From Microcaldota archaeon (lineage in GTDB: Archaea > Micrarchaeota > Micrarchaeia > Micrarchaeales > Micrarchaeaceae), in the NCBI GenBank assembly GCA_021807115.1, contig JAKAPJ010000013.1, forward strand, positions 1 to 36,701: 36,701 nt of DNA, given 5' to 3'. A model generated the notes under the pieces. That model did no database searches, was not told where the DNA came from, and was given only the letters and a program-made list of their open reading frames with translations. Shown here in pieces: positions 7,595-15,336 of this stretch (position 1 is the first letter of the stretch; each line of letters opens with the position of its first letter). The position numbers and the translations under genes are program-made.

Positions 7595-8311
7595 ATGGGA
7601 AAGAAACTGAGGCAGCAACGTAGGGGCAAGGGCTCACCGGCTTACAGGAAGGCCCCCGGCACGTTCGACATCAGCGTGAGGTACACCAACGACAGGAAGG
7701 CGGACCTCGTGTGCGAGGTGGTGGGAATAATAAACCACACCGGCCACACGGCCCCCCTGGTAAAGGTGCTTTACGAGAGCATGGAGAGCGGCTACCTCGT
7801 GGCGCCAGAGGGCATAAAGATCGGCGACAAGATCCGCATAGGCCCCTCCCCGCACTACTCGATAGGCAACGTGGTCAGGCTAGGCGACGTGCCTGAGGGG
7901 ATACCGATATACAACATAGAGTCGATGCCGGGCGACGGCGGCAAGTTCGTGCGCGCCGCAGGCAGCGCCGCATACGTCTCTTCGCACATAGGCGACAACA
8001 CCACGGTCACGCTTCCCTCGAAGGATTCGGTGGTGCTCAACAACGAGTGCCGCGCGCAGCTGGGCGTAATAGCCGGAGGCGGCATGGACGAGCAGCCCAT
8101 AGTCAAGGCAGGCAAGAACCACTATATCAAGCATGCGATAAACGCGATGTGGCCCGGATACAGGGGCGTGCACCTCAACCCTGTGGACCATCCGTTCGGC
8201 GGCAAGCAGCACCACAAGGGGAAGAGCAGCATGACGTCGAGGAACGCACCGCCTGGCAGGAAGGTTGGGCACATAGCGGCCAGCCGCGTGGGAAGGAAGA
8301 AGAAGGGATGA
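7595..8311 (+). CDS. rpl2: 50S ribosomal protein L2
   Basis: 238 residues. MGKKLRQQRRGKGSPAYR begins the archaeal form. GGGMDEQPIVKAGKNHYIK and HLNPVDHPFGGKQHHKGKSSMTSRNAPPGRKVGHIAASR contain the conserved HPFGG histidine segment that approaches the peptidyl-transferase centre. Length equals the family norm (about 240). Its stop codon overlaps the start of a 50-residue reading frame (ATGA). Confidence 0.97.
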   Translation: MGKKLRQQRRGKGSPAYRKAPGTFDISVRYTNDRKADLVCEVVGIINHTGHTAPLVKVLYESMESGYLVAPEGIKIGDKIRIGPSPHYSIGNVVRLGDVPEGIPIYNIESMPGDGGKFVRAAGSAAYVSSHIGDNTTVTLPSKDSVVLNNECRAQLGVIAGGGMDEQPIVKAGKNHYIKHAINAMWPGYRGVHLNPVDHPFGGKQHHKGKSSMTSRNAPPGRKVGHIAASRVGRKKKG

Positions 8312-8460
8312 ACATGGTGACAAAGGATCAAAATACCTGCGCACAAGAGGCCATGAGGTTCTTAAGGGTGGCAAAGGGCGTGCTTACGGAGACCCTTCTG
8401 CATCCGCTTAGCGATTCGGTAATCGATGGCAACACCGGTAAGGTTATTTCAAGGAGATAG
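8308..8460 (+). CDS. Unknown 50-residue protein between L2 and S19
   Basis: A small reading frame starts in an ATGA overlap with the rpl2 stop and ends 2 bp before rps19. It encodes MNMVTKDQNTCAQEAMRF followed by LRVAKGVLTETLLHPLSDSVIDGNTGKVISRR. The S19 Shine-Dalgarno (AAGGAGAT) is embedded in its last codons, so its translation would be coupled to S19. The archaeal S10 order normally goes straight from L2 to S19. I do not recognise the protein; it may be a lineage-specific peptide or just a spacer that happens to be open. Confidence 0.45.
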   Translation: MNMVTKDQNTCAQEAMRFLRVAKGVLTETLLHPLSDSVIDGNTGKVISRR

Positions 8461-8462
8461 TA

Positions 8463-8855
8463 ATGGCAGAGCGAATAGCTTACAAGGGAATGACTGCGCC
8501 TGACGCGCAGAATCTGGGGATGGACAGCTACCTCAAGCTGCTCAAGTCCAGGCAGCGCCGCAGCATAAGGAGGAACGCCGTGGTGTACAGGAAGCTGGTG
8601 CAGAAGGTGGAGGAGCTGAGGAAGAAGGGAGCCACCAAGCCCATAAAGACGCATGTGCGCGAGGCGGTCATACTGCCATCGTGGATAGGCATGAAGTTCA
8701 TGGTGCACAACGGGAAGGAGTTCCAGCAGATAGACATCACGGCAGGTATGCTCGGGCACCGGCTGGGCGAGTTCGCGTTTACTACGAAGAGGGTGCAGCA
8801 CTCCGCGCCCGGAATAAGGGCTACGAAGGGCAGCAAGTTCTTGGCGGTGAAGTAA
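8463..8855 (+). CDS. rps19: 30S ribosomal protein S19
   Basis: 130 residues with a good Shine-Dalgarno (AAGGAGAT) 4 nt before the ATG. The C-terminal half, ILPSWIGMKFMVHNGKEFQQIDITAGMLGHRLGEFAFTTKRVQHSAPGIRATKGSKFLAVK, is unmistakable S19, the small-subunit head protein that contacts the A-site finger and S13. Length matches archaeal S19 (130-150). Confidence 0.97.
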   Translation: MAERIAYKGMTAPDAQNLGMDSYLKLLKSRQRRSIRRNAVVYRKLVQKVEELRKKGATKPIKTHVREAVILPSWIGMKFMVHNGKEFQQIDITAGMLGHRLGEFAFTTKRVQHSAPGIRATKGSKFLAVK

Positions 8856-9632
8856 TTGAAGTACTCATACAACCAGAATAGGACAAACGTGGTGTTCGCC
8901 CACATGAAGGACGTGAACGCCAGCTTCAAGGACCTTGGCGCGGTGTGCACTGCCATAAGGTACCGCACAGTGCCAAACGCCATGGAGATACTCGACGACA
9001 CGATATACCGCGGCAGGCCAATTCTGTACCGGCGCCACAACGCGCACATGGGCTCGAGGACGGAGCTTGGCGGCAGGAAGGGCAGATACCCTAAGAAGTG
9101 CGCCCAGATAATAAAGAAGGTACTGGTGAACGCAGCGGCAAACGCGACAAACAAGGGCTTCGAGCCAGAGGCCATGTTCGTGGTGCACGCTGCGGCAAAC
9201 AAGACAATGATAGCGAGGAGGGGCCCGTCCAAGGGCGCCATATTCGTCAGTGGCGGCACATACGGGTACATGACCTCGAGGAGGTCGGACCTGGAGTTCG
9301 CGAAGGTGGAGATAGGCATATCCGCCATGGACGACAAGGTGCTGGGCCAGGCCGCGCTGTCCAAGATGAAGATGTTCCAGAAGGCGGCGCAGAAGCGCCC
9401 GAAGCCAAAGGCGGAGGCCCCCAAGAAGGAGGCGCCGAAGAGGTCGCTTATAACCAAGCTGCCGGCCAAGGAGCAGCCAAAGCCCGCCGCGCTGCCGGAG
9501 AAGGACGCGACCCACACTGCGGCCCCCGCAAAGGCGATGCCGCCCGCACCGGCGCCGGCCCCGGAGCACAAGAAGCCGGAGCACGCCCCCAAGGAGGAGC
9601 ACAAGGCAAAGGAGGAAAAGGTGGATAAATGA
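8856..9632 (+). CDS. rpl22: 50S ribosomal protein L22 with a long charged C-terminal extension
   Basis: The TTG start directly abuts the S19 stop. It is needed because the family N terminus (YSYNQNRTNVVFAHMKDVNASFKDLGAVCTAIR) begins there; the first ATG would remove it. The L22 core ends around residue 165. The tunnel-lining hairpin region (RRGPSKGAIFVSGGTYGYMTSRRSDLEFAKVEI) is present. The last 95 residues or so are a low-complexity Lys/Ala/Pro/Glu tail, taking the protein to 258 residues against about 155 in most archaea. The tail could bind rRNA or be exposed on the ribosome surface. Its stop overlaps rps3 (ATGA). Confidence 0.93.
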   Translation: MKYSYNQNRTNVVFAHMKDVNASFKDLGAVCTAIRYRTVPNAMEILDDTIYRGRPILYRRHNAHMGSRTELGGRKGRYPKKCAQIIKKVLVNAAANATNKGFEPEAMFVVHAAANKTMIARRGPSKGAIFVSGGTYGYMTSRRSDLEFAKVEIGISAMDDKVLGQAALSKMKMFQKAAQKRPKPKAEAPKKEAPKRSLITKLPAKEQPKPAALPEKDATHTAAPAKAMPPAPAPAPEHKKPEHAPKEEHKAKEEKVDK

Positions 9633-10252
9633 CGATAGAGCGCAAATTCATAGACAACTCAACGATAAAGCTGAAGATATCAAGGTACCTGAGCAAGGAG
9701 CTGGTCAAGGCCGGCTTCTCCAGGGTGGAGATACAGAAGACCCCGGTGCTCACAAGGATAACAGTCTATGTCCTCAACCCCGGCAGAGTGATAGGCAGGG
9801 CGGGGCACACCATAGACACGCTTACGGAGAACATAAAGAAGAAGTTCAGCGTCGAAAACCCCCAGATAAATGTGATGGAGATAGAGAACAAGATGCTCGA
9901 GCCAATGCTCGTAGCGAGGGACATAGCCGAGAAGTTCGAGCGCGGCCTGAACGCCAGGAGGGTCATACAGGGCTCGCTGCGCATAGTCATGGAGAACGGC
10001 GCGCTGGGCGCGGAGATAATAGCCAGCGGTAAGTTGGCGGCGAAGGGCGCAAGGGGCAAGACAATAAGGAAGAGCGTAGGCTACATACCAAAGGCCGGCA
10101 ACGTGACCGAGCTGGTGCGCGAGGCGCATACCACATCATACCCCAAGTACGGCGCGATAGGCGTCAGGGTCAGGATAGTCCCGCCGGGCACAGTCTTCCC
10201 CGACAGGGAGGTAAAGAAGCTGGCCATACCGAAGTCCATCCTCAACGCGTGA
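9629..10252 (+). CDS. rps3: 30S ribosomal protein S3
   Basis: 207 residues, start in a 4-bp overlap with rpl22. RITVYVLNPGRVIGRAGHTIDTLTENIKKKF is the KH domain with its GxxG loop. GSLRIVMENGALGAEIIASGKLAAKGARGKTIRKSVGYI is the conserved C-terminal domain that forms part of the mRNA entry channel. It is the last ribosomal gene of the cluster; the usual followers (L29, Sui1, RNP1, S17, L14) are not in this window. Confidence 0.97.
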   Translation: MTIERKFIDNSTIKLKISRYLSKELVKAGFSRVEIQKTPVLTRITVYVLNPGRVIGRAGHTIDTLTENIKKKFSVENPQINVMEIENKMLEPMLVARDIAEKFERGLNARRVIQGSLRIVMENGALGAEIIASGKLAAKGARGKTIRKSVGYIPKAGNVTELVREAHTTSYPKYGAIGVRVRIVPPGTVFPDREVKKLAIPKSILNA

Positions 10253-10283
10253 GCGCGCAGTGGACGCCACATTTTCGGATAGT

Positions 10284-10339
10284 CTTAAAAAGCTCTGTGG
10301 ACATAAAGGTATTTCTGGAAGCGATCCGGCCCTGCCGGA
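10284..10339 (+). promoter_or_regulatory. Promoter and small hairpin ahead of the ankyrin-AglB pair
   Basis: TCTTAAAAAGC (about 10284-10294) resembles a TATA box. Within the predicted leader, TCCGG-CCCTG-CCGGA at 10325-10339 is a perfect 5-bp hairpin just before the start codon. Both are modest signals. Confidence 0.35.
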
Positions 10340-10348
10340 AAGATCCTG

Positions 10349-10882
10349 ATGTGCATGGTTACACAAGACCTGGGCAAGTACAAAGGCTCACACCCAGAGG
10401 AGGTGCGGAGGATGATGTACGCTATAGGGAGCGGCGACCTGCTAGGGCTCGAATCATCGGTACGCGGCGGTCAGGTAGACATAAACTCCGACACGTTCGA
10501 CGGCCGCAGCGGCCTTGGGCTCGCAATGCAGGCGGAGAAGGGGGATGCCGCGGCGCTGCTGCTGCGCAGCCGCGCGGATCCAAACCGCAGGGACGGCAAC
10601 GGCCTAACCCCTATTTTCTACGGGCTGTCCAATCCCGAGTCTGACACAAAGTACGAGATGATAAAGCTTATACTCGATGCTGGAGCCGATGCGTCAGCAA
10701 GGGCCCCTAACGGCGAGAGCGCATACGAGTACGCGAAGCGTACATCGTCGCGGCGCATAGTCGAGCTTATCGAGGGCGCCGCCGCGCGGGCGCGCGCGGC
10801 GAGGGACGCGGCCGTAGGCACGGCAATGGAGCGCATAAGCGCCGCGCTTGGCGACATATCAGAGGAGCTTCGGTCCGAGTGA
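10349..10882 (+). CDS. Ankyrin-repeat protein
   Basis: 177 residues (start at the ATG at 10349 or 10355). About three ankyrin repeats run from residue 20 to 135, with recognisable turns such as GRSGLGLAMQAEKGDAAALLLRSRADPNRRDGNGLTPIFYGL and EMIKLILDAGADASARAPNGESAYEYAKR. A helical Ala/Arg-rich tail follows. There is no signal peptide, so it is probably a cytoplasmic protein-binding scaffold. Its stop lies 4 bp before the aglB start, so the two are likely cotranscribed and may be functionally linked. The binding partner is unknown. Confidence 0.85.
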   Translation: MCMVTQDLGKYKGSHPEEVRRMMYAIGSGDLLGLESSVRGGQVDINSDTFDGRSGLGLAMQAEKGDAAALLLRSRADPNRRDGNGLTPIFYGLSNPESDTKYEMIKLILDAGADASARAPNGESAYEYAKRTSSRRIVELIEGAAARARAARDAAVGTAMERISAALGDISEELRSE

Positions 10883-10886
10883 TGCG

Positions 10887-13800
10887 ATGTTCAGCACAAT
10901 AGTTGCACTCCTGCTCTCAATGCTCCTAATGTTCATACCCGGGTTCCTGATAGCGCTGGCGCTGCTGAAGAAGACGGGCCTTAACATATTCGAGATTGTC
11001 GTGATAGGCTTCATATTCGGCCTGTGCGCGCCGGCCGGCCTCACATGGGTCGAGTCGTACCTGATGACCTACGTGCACTTCTTCTCATATTCACTCACGC
11101 TCTTCCTGGTCAACGTCGCCCTGCTGACGATAATCGGCGCGGCGCTGTGCGTGTGGCAGGGCGTGTTCAACAACTTCGAGGCTGACTTCCTCCCCAAAAA
11201 GGAGCACCGCACGCTCGACCACACATGGGTATGGGCGGTATTGGTGCTGCTGATGCTGGCGACCTTCCTGACTAGGATGGAGAGCATAGGGACCGCGCCC
11301 ACATTCTTCGAGTTTGACCCGTACTTCGACATGATAGATTCACAGTACATACTAACGTATGGCCAGCAGCTGCTGCTGGACCCGTCGGCCTGGCCCGCAG
11401 TTCCTGCCGGCACCAACCACAGGATTGAGCCAATTGTGCCATATATTGAGGCGTTCTGGTACGACATGGTAAACGCCTTCAGCTACCACTACACCACATT
11501 CAGCACCTCACTGATGAGCTATGTGGGCGGGGTATATCCACCGATAACCGCGGCGCTGCTGGTGTTCTGCGTCTTCCTGCTGCTCTACAAGGAGTACAAC
11601 GAGTACATAGGACTGATTGGGGCTGCCATCGTCTCCGCGATGCCGGTGATATTCTCCACGTTCATAGCCGGGGAGCAGCTTGTCGAGCCCTGGGGCATAT
11701 TCGCCCTGTTCTTCTTCCTTGGGACATACATGCTTGCGGTAAAGAACCCCAAGAGCAAGCGGCTTGCGGTGCTGGCCGGCTTGGCGTTCGTTGCCAACTT
11801 CCTCGGCGCCCACTACTACACCGTGACCACAGGTGTCTACGCCATATACATGATACTGCAGGGGCTGGTTGACATAGTGCGCGGCACCATAGACCGCGAC
11901 TTCTACAAGATGAACATAACGATCATAGCTGTAATCGCGGTATTCTACCTGATATACCTGCCGTACAGCTCAACCCTGCAGAACAGGATACCTACGGTCC
12001 TTGGGGTTCCGCTCACCCTGTCCGGGCTGATAGCCGCCCTGCTGCTTGTCGCAATCATGGATCTGGTGCCGTTCCTGCTCAAGGAGCGGGGCATAATATT
12101 CACCAACACCGAACTGAAGTCCCGGCTCGCATGGATAGGCTTCGTGGCCGTGGTAGCCCTGCTTGCGGTCCTGTTCACCCCTATTGGGAACCCGATACGC
12201 GGCTACCTCTCTCTCAGCGTCAAGTTCACCACGCCCTCAATACCACTCTTCATGACAGTCGAGGAGTACATACCCACCGGCCTGCTCTACGACTTCGGCG
12301 CGCAGGGCTTCGGGATGATAGGCGCTGACATAGCAGGCCTGCCGCTGCTGGTCTGGCTGGTGTGCGCGGTCAGCCTGGTGCTGCTGGCGCTGAGCATACT
12401 CTACCGCAACAGCAAGACCGCGATACTGTACATGGCAATAGCGCTTCCGCTGATGTTCGCCGGATTCTCCGAGGTGAAGTACCTGCCACATTTCGGCGTC
12501 GCGTACGTCATACTGTTCTGCGTCATCCTCGGCGAGGCGATATTCATGGCCGAGAACAACTTCCAGATACGGCACATCAACAGCAAGGACGAGGCCCGCC
12601 TGGACAGCGGTGAGCTAATACCCACGGAGGCCAAGCAGTACGACAGGCATGGCCATATAATCGCGATAATACTTTCCATCGGCATATTCTTCTTCTCAAC
12701 TGTGCTGGCGCTGGTCTACCTCGCATACATAGCATTCTCCGAGAAGTACAAGGGGCACGCCACGGCCATATGGGCCGCGTTTGCGGTGCTCGTCGTGTTC
12801 ATCGGGGTTTCATACCTGTCCTCGCACACCATGCTCTACGGCGAGAGCGCATCCTACCTAGATGCCGTGAACTCCGCCCTCATGGTGGGCTCGGCCCCAA
12901 CCCCCGCCGCCGCATGCAACAACATAGCAAACGCGGGCTACAGCACCGGCTACACGCTATTCTGCAACACGATCCAGGGCTACTGGCTCAACGCCATGTC
13001 ATGGATAGCCGCGAATGTGGGCCCCGCCGCGCCGAGGGTGCTGGCATGGTGGGACTACGGCGACTGGATAAACTGGTTCGGCCACAGCAACGCCGTCCTC
13101 AGGGGCGACAATGCCAACGCGTTGGAGGACTACGCGACCGCCGCGCAGTTCGTACTCGGTGCGAACCAGAGCGTGACTCCGGCCAGCCTCGCCAACATGA
13201 TGAACACCAACCAGACAAAGTATGTGCTGCTCGATCAGGACCTAATCTCAAAGTGGCAGGCGCTTGACTTCCTTGGCTGCGTGGACCGCAACCTCACGTC
13301 CAGGCAGTTTGCGATAGCGGCTGGCGCGTCGCAGCAGCCCCCTGTGCCATATGTGCTCGGCACATCGCAGTGCGAGGTAGCCCACGACCCGCAGTTCGCG
13401 CTCATCCCCTACCAGGCCTTGGTGCCAAACGTCAACTCCACCCAGCAGAGCATAAACTTCTACTGCTCCATATCAAACAAGAGCGCCATCTACATACAGA
13501 CGGAGCTGGTGAGCGGAGGCGCGCTGTCCAACCAGAGCGTATGCGTGAACCCCAACGGGCCAAGCAGCGGCGTGCTGTACGTATACAACCAGAGCGGCAA
13601 GAAGATGAACGCAGTCATCCAGTCCGCGTTCTACGAGGGCGCAGTCAACTACCAGGGCATAACGTTCCTACAGTTCCTGATGATATACCTGCCCAACGCG
13701 CCCAACGACACAATAACCAACGCGCCATCCGGATTCTACAACTCCAACTACTACAAGGGCCTGGTGCTGGGCAACCTGCCTGGATTCACCGAGGTATACC

Positions 13801-13940
13801 CGCAGAACGCCACCGGGAAGATAAACTTCCTGAACACCACCTGGCCGGTAAGGATATACGAGGTCAACAACTACACCGGCAGCCTGCCGCCGGTGCCGCA
13901 GAAGTACCCGTGGATCCACAACAACTATACAATGCCGTAG
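10887..13940 (+). CDS. aglB: Oligosaccharyltransferase AglB (STT3 family)
   Basis: 1017 residues. About 13 membrane helices occupy the first two-thirds and a soluble periplasm-like domain the rest. The first external loop has FDPYFD at 144-148, equivalent to the metal-binding DxD-type motif. The C-terminal domain has WWDYG at 721-725, the signature that recognises the +2 Ser/Thr of the sequon, and a likely DK-type element around D783-K789. The enzyme transfers lipid-linked glycan to Asn in N-x-S/T on secreted proteins, many of which are encoded in this window. The ATG at 10887 was chosen, 4 bp after the ankyrin gene; an upstream TTG at 10848 would add 13 polar residues before the first membrane helix. 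Confidence 0.95.
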   Translation: MFSTIVALLLSMLLMFIPGFLIALALLKKTGLNIFEIVVIGFIFGLCAPAGLTWVESYLMTYVHFFSYSLTLFLVNVALLTIIGAALCVWQGVFNNFEADFLPKKEHRTLDHTWVWAVLVLLMLATFLTRMESIGTAPTFFEFDPYFDMIDSQYILTYGQQLLLDPSAWPAVPAGTNHRIEPIVPYIEAFWYDMVNAFSYHYTTFSTSLMSYVGGVYPPITAALLVFCVFLLLYKEYNEYIGLIGAAIVSAMPVIFSTFIAGEQLVEPWGIFALFFFLGTYMLAVKNPKSKRLAVLAGLAFVANFLGAHYYTVTTGVYAIYMILQGLVDIVRGTIDRDFYKMNITIIAVIAVFYLIYLPYSSTLQNRIPTVLGVPLTLSGLIAALLLVAIMDLVPFLLKERGIIFTNTELKSRLAWIGFVAVVALLAVLFTPIGNPIRGYLSLSVKFTTPSIPLFMTVEEYIPTGLLYDFGAQGFGMIGADIAGLPLLVWLVCAVSLVLLALSILYRNSKTAILYMAIALPLMFAGFSEVKYLPHFGVAYVILFCVILGEAIFMAENNFQIRHINSKDEARLDSGELIPTEAKQYDRHGHIIAIILSIGIFFFSTVLALVYLAYIAFSEKYKGHATAIWAAFAVLVVFIGVSYLSSHTMLYGESASYLDAVNSALMVGSAPTPAAACNNIANAGYSTGYTLFCNTIQGYWLNAMSWIAANVGPAAPRVLAWWDYGDWINWFGHSNAVLRGDNANALEDYATAAQFVLGANQSVTPASLANMMNTNQTKYVLLDQDLISKWQALDFLGCVDRNLTSRQFAIAAGASQQPPVPYVLGTSQCEVAHDPQFALIPYQALVPNVNSTQQSINFYCSISNKSAIYIQTELVSGGALSNQSVCVNPNGPSSGVLYVYNQSGKKMNAVIQSAFYEGAVNYQGITFLQFLMIYLPNAPNDTITNAPSGFYNSNYYKGLVLGNLPGFTEVYPQNATGKINFLNTTWPVRIYEVNNYTGSLPPVPQKYPWIHNNYTMP

Positions 13941-13948
13941 TTTCGAAC

Positions 13949-13961
13949 GCTATAAATATTT
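13949..13961 (+). promoter_or_regulatory. TATA box of tRNA-Ile
   Basis: GCTATAAATATTT is a near-consensus archaeal box right after the aglB stop codon. Initiation is expected around 13982, a few bases ahead of the mature tRNA 5' end. Confidence 0.7.
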
Positions 13962-13987
13962 TGTTCAAGCAATTCTTATGCCGTATC

Positions 13988-14062
13988 GGGCTCGTAGCTC
14001 AGCATGGTTAGAGCGCTGGTCTTATAAGCCAGATGTCGTGAGTTCAAATCTCACCGGGCCCA
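13988..14062 (+). tRNA. tRNA-Ile with UAU anticodon
   Basis: The cloverleaf folds completely. The acceptor stem is GGGCTCG with CGGGCCC (one G-U). The D stem is GCTC/GAGC. The anticodon stem is CTGGT/GCCAG with the 7-base loop CTTATAA. The T stem is GTGAG/CTCAC with loop TTCAAAT, and the discriminator is A. The anticodon at 14023-14025 is TAT, which reads the isoleucine codon AUA directly. Most archaea read AUA with a CAU-anticodon tRNA whose C34 is changed to agmatidine. No intron is present and the terminal CCA is not fully encoded. A T-run (14068-14072) follows. Confidence 0.93.
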
Positions 14063-14065
14063 CCT

Positions 14066-14073
14066 GATTTTTA
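14066..14073 (+). terminator. T-rich terminator after tRNA-Ile
   Basis: GATTTTTA follows the tRNA 3' end by a few bases. Archaeal RNA polymerase stops at such short T-runs. Confidence 0.4.
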
Positions 14074-14127
14074 CTACCCAAGTCGCAGCAGAGCCAAACC
14101 GCGGTTCCCACTGGGCGGGTCCGGCCA

Positions 14128-15252
14128 TCAGCCTTGGACGCCGTTGCGGTAGAAACCAAGGAACGTGTACCATGCCGGTTTCGGCAGGGACGTAGAAAGG
14201 TTAAGCAGGCCGAAGTCCCTGTCTATCGGTGCATCCGATATCCCGTACAGGTCGTACCAGTATACTCTCTTGACAAAGGGCAGGGACGCGAAAAGGCTAA
14301 AGGACTGGTTCAGGTACAGGCTCTGGTTTACGAGCGAAGCCCTGGGGCCATTGCCCGTAAGCACATCCGAAATCTGCCCCGTCTCCGTTATCCAAATTGG
14401 CTTGCCCGTGAGGTTCTCGTACCAATACAGGTCCTGGGCCCAGTTCTGGGCCAATGTCTGCCCGAGCCTCCCAGTCGCGTTCAGCAGCCTCCCGTTCCCT
14501 GTGTATGCATGTATCGATACAGCGTCGCAGTACTTGGACGCGCCGTAGCCCCACACCTGGGAATACCACAGCCTCTCGCTGGCGTTGTCGATGGCAGCCC
14601 CGCCGAAGCATACCAATGTGATGTTCGGGTTCGCGGCCTTCGATAACAGGTACGTGCTCCTGATTATCAGGAAGTAGTTGTACGCGCTGCCGTTGTTGAA
14701 GCCGTCCTGGTTCTTCGTGCTCCATGGCTCGTTCAGCACCTCGAGATACTGGACCTCGGGGTAGGCAGCTATCTCCTGCCCAAGCGTGCCGTTGTAATCC
14801 GAAAGCGTCCAGCCCTGCGCCTGGCCTGCGCCGGTTATGCCCAGATACGACGCCCCCGTCCTTGTTTCGTTGGCCACCTCCGCCTCCTGGACTGGGTCTA
14901 GGTACAGCCCGGTCCTGAACTCCTTGACCCCCTGGCCCATGCTGTAGTTGGTCTGCGCGTAAAAGTCATGGACTACTACCCCGAATACCTGGATGTATTT
15001 TGCGTTCTGGGGGACCGTGGTGGTCTGCGCAGGCACGGTGGTGCTTGGGGCAAGGCCGCCAGGCACGCTAGTATAATTCCCGTAGGGCGCTGGCTGGCGG
15101 AACGCAGGCCGTATGCTGGCCACGAGCGCTATGGCTACAATCAGCAGCGCCAGCGCGGCCAAAACCACACGCCGTTCGGGGCCCATAAAGGCATATAGTG
15201 CACACGTGGCTATAAAAAATATGCCCCACCCCGGACTTCTCACCGGTCTCAT
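14128..15252 (-). CDS. Membrane-anchored glycoside hydrolase, clan A type (GH39/GH5-like)
   Basis: 374 residues from the ATG at 15252. Two hydrophobic segments near the N terminus (about 10-22 and 29-44) anchor it, then a Thr/Pro linker leads to a beta/alpha-barrel catalytic domain. VQYLEVLNEPW contains the likely acid/base E175 and PIWITETG the likely nucleophile E290, the strand-4 and strand-7 glutamates of clan GH-A. Several N-x-S/T sequons indicate an extracellular location and glycosylation. The substrate is unknown; trimming of the cell's own glycans, or breakdown of a host or environmental polysaccharide, are both possible. The gene ends close to tRNA-Ile and is divergent from the next surface protein. 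A longer form from an upstream ATG (15312) would run into the shared promoter. Confidence 0.8.
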   Translation of the reverse strand: MRPVRSPGWGIFFIATCALYAFMGPERRVVLAALALLIVAIALVASIRPAFRQPAPYGNYTSVPGGLAPSTTVPAQTTTVPQNAKYIQVFGVVVHDFYAQTNYSMGQGVKEFRTGLYLDPVQEAEVANETRTGASYLGITGAGQAQGWTLSDYNGTLGQEIAAYPEVQYLEVLNEPWSTKNQDGFNNGSAYNYFLIIRSTYLLSKAANPNITLVCFGGAAIDNASERLWYSQVWGYGASKYCDAVSIHAYTGNGRLLNATGRLGQTLAQNWAQDLYWYENLTGKPIWITETGQISDVLTGNGPRASLVNQSLYLNQSFSLFASLPFVKRVYWYDLYGISDAPIDRDFGLLNLSTSLPKPAWYTFLGFYRNGVQG

Positions 15253-15288
15253 TACAACTATCCAAGTCTCCTCCTTGCCCAAAAGCAA

Positions 15289-15300
15289 GGGTTTTAAGAT
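15289..15300. promoter_or_regulatory. Shared divergent promoter region
   Basis: GGTTTTAAGAT reads as a TATA-like element in both directions. On the plus strand it lies about 40 bp before the ATG at 15337, on the minus strand about 40 bp before the ATG at 15252. The glycosidase and the small surface protein may therefore be controlled together. Confidence 0.4.
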
Positions 15301-15336
15301 TTGACCTGACATACACCCACTATCTAAGCTGATAGT

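Noticed and set aside
8528-9604. A 358-residue open frame on the minus strand across rps19 and rpl22
   Set aside because: It is antisense to two unmistakable ribosomal genes and has a low-complexity Gly/Ala/Ser composition; GC-rich codon use keeps the opposite strand open.
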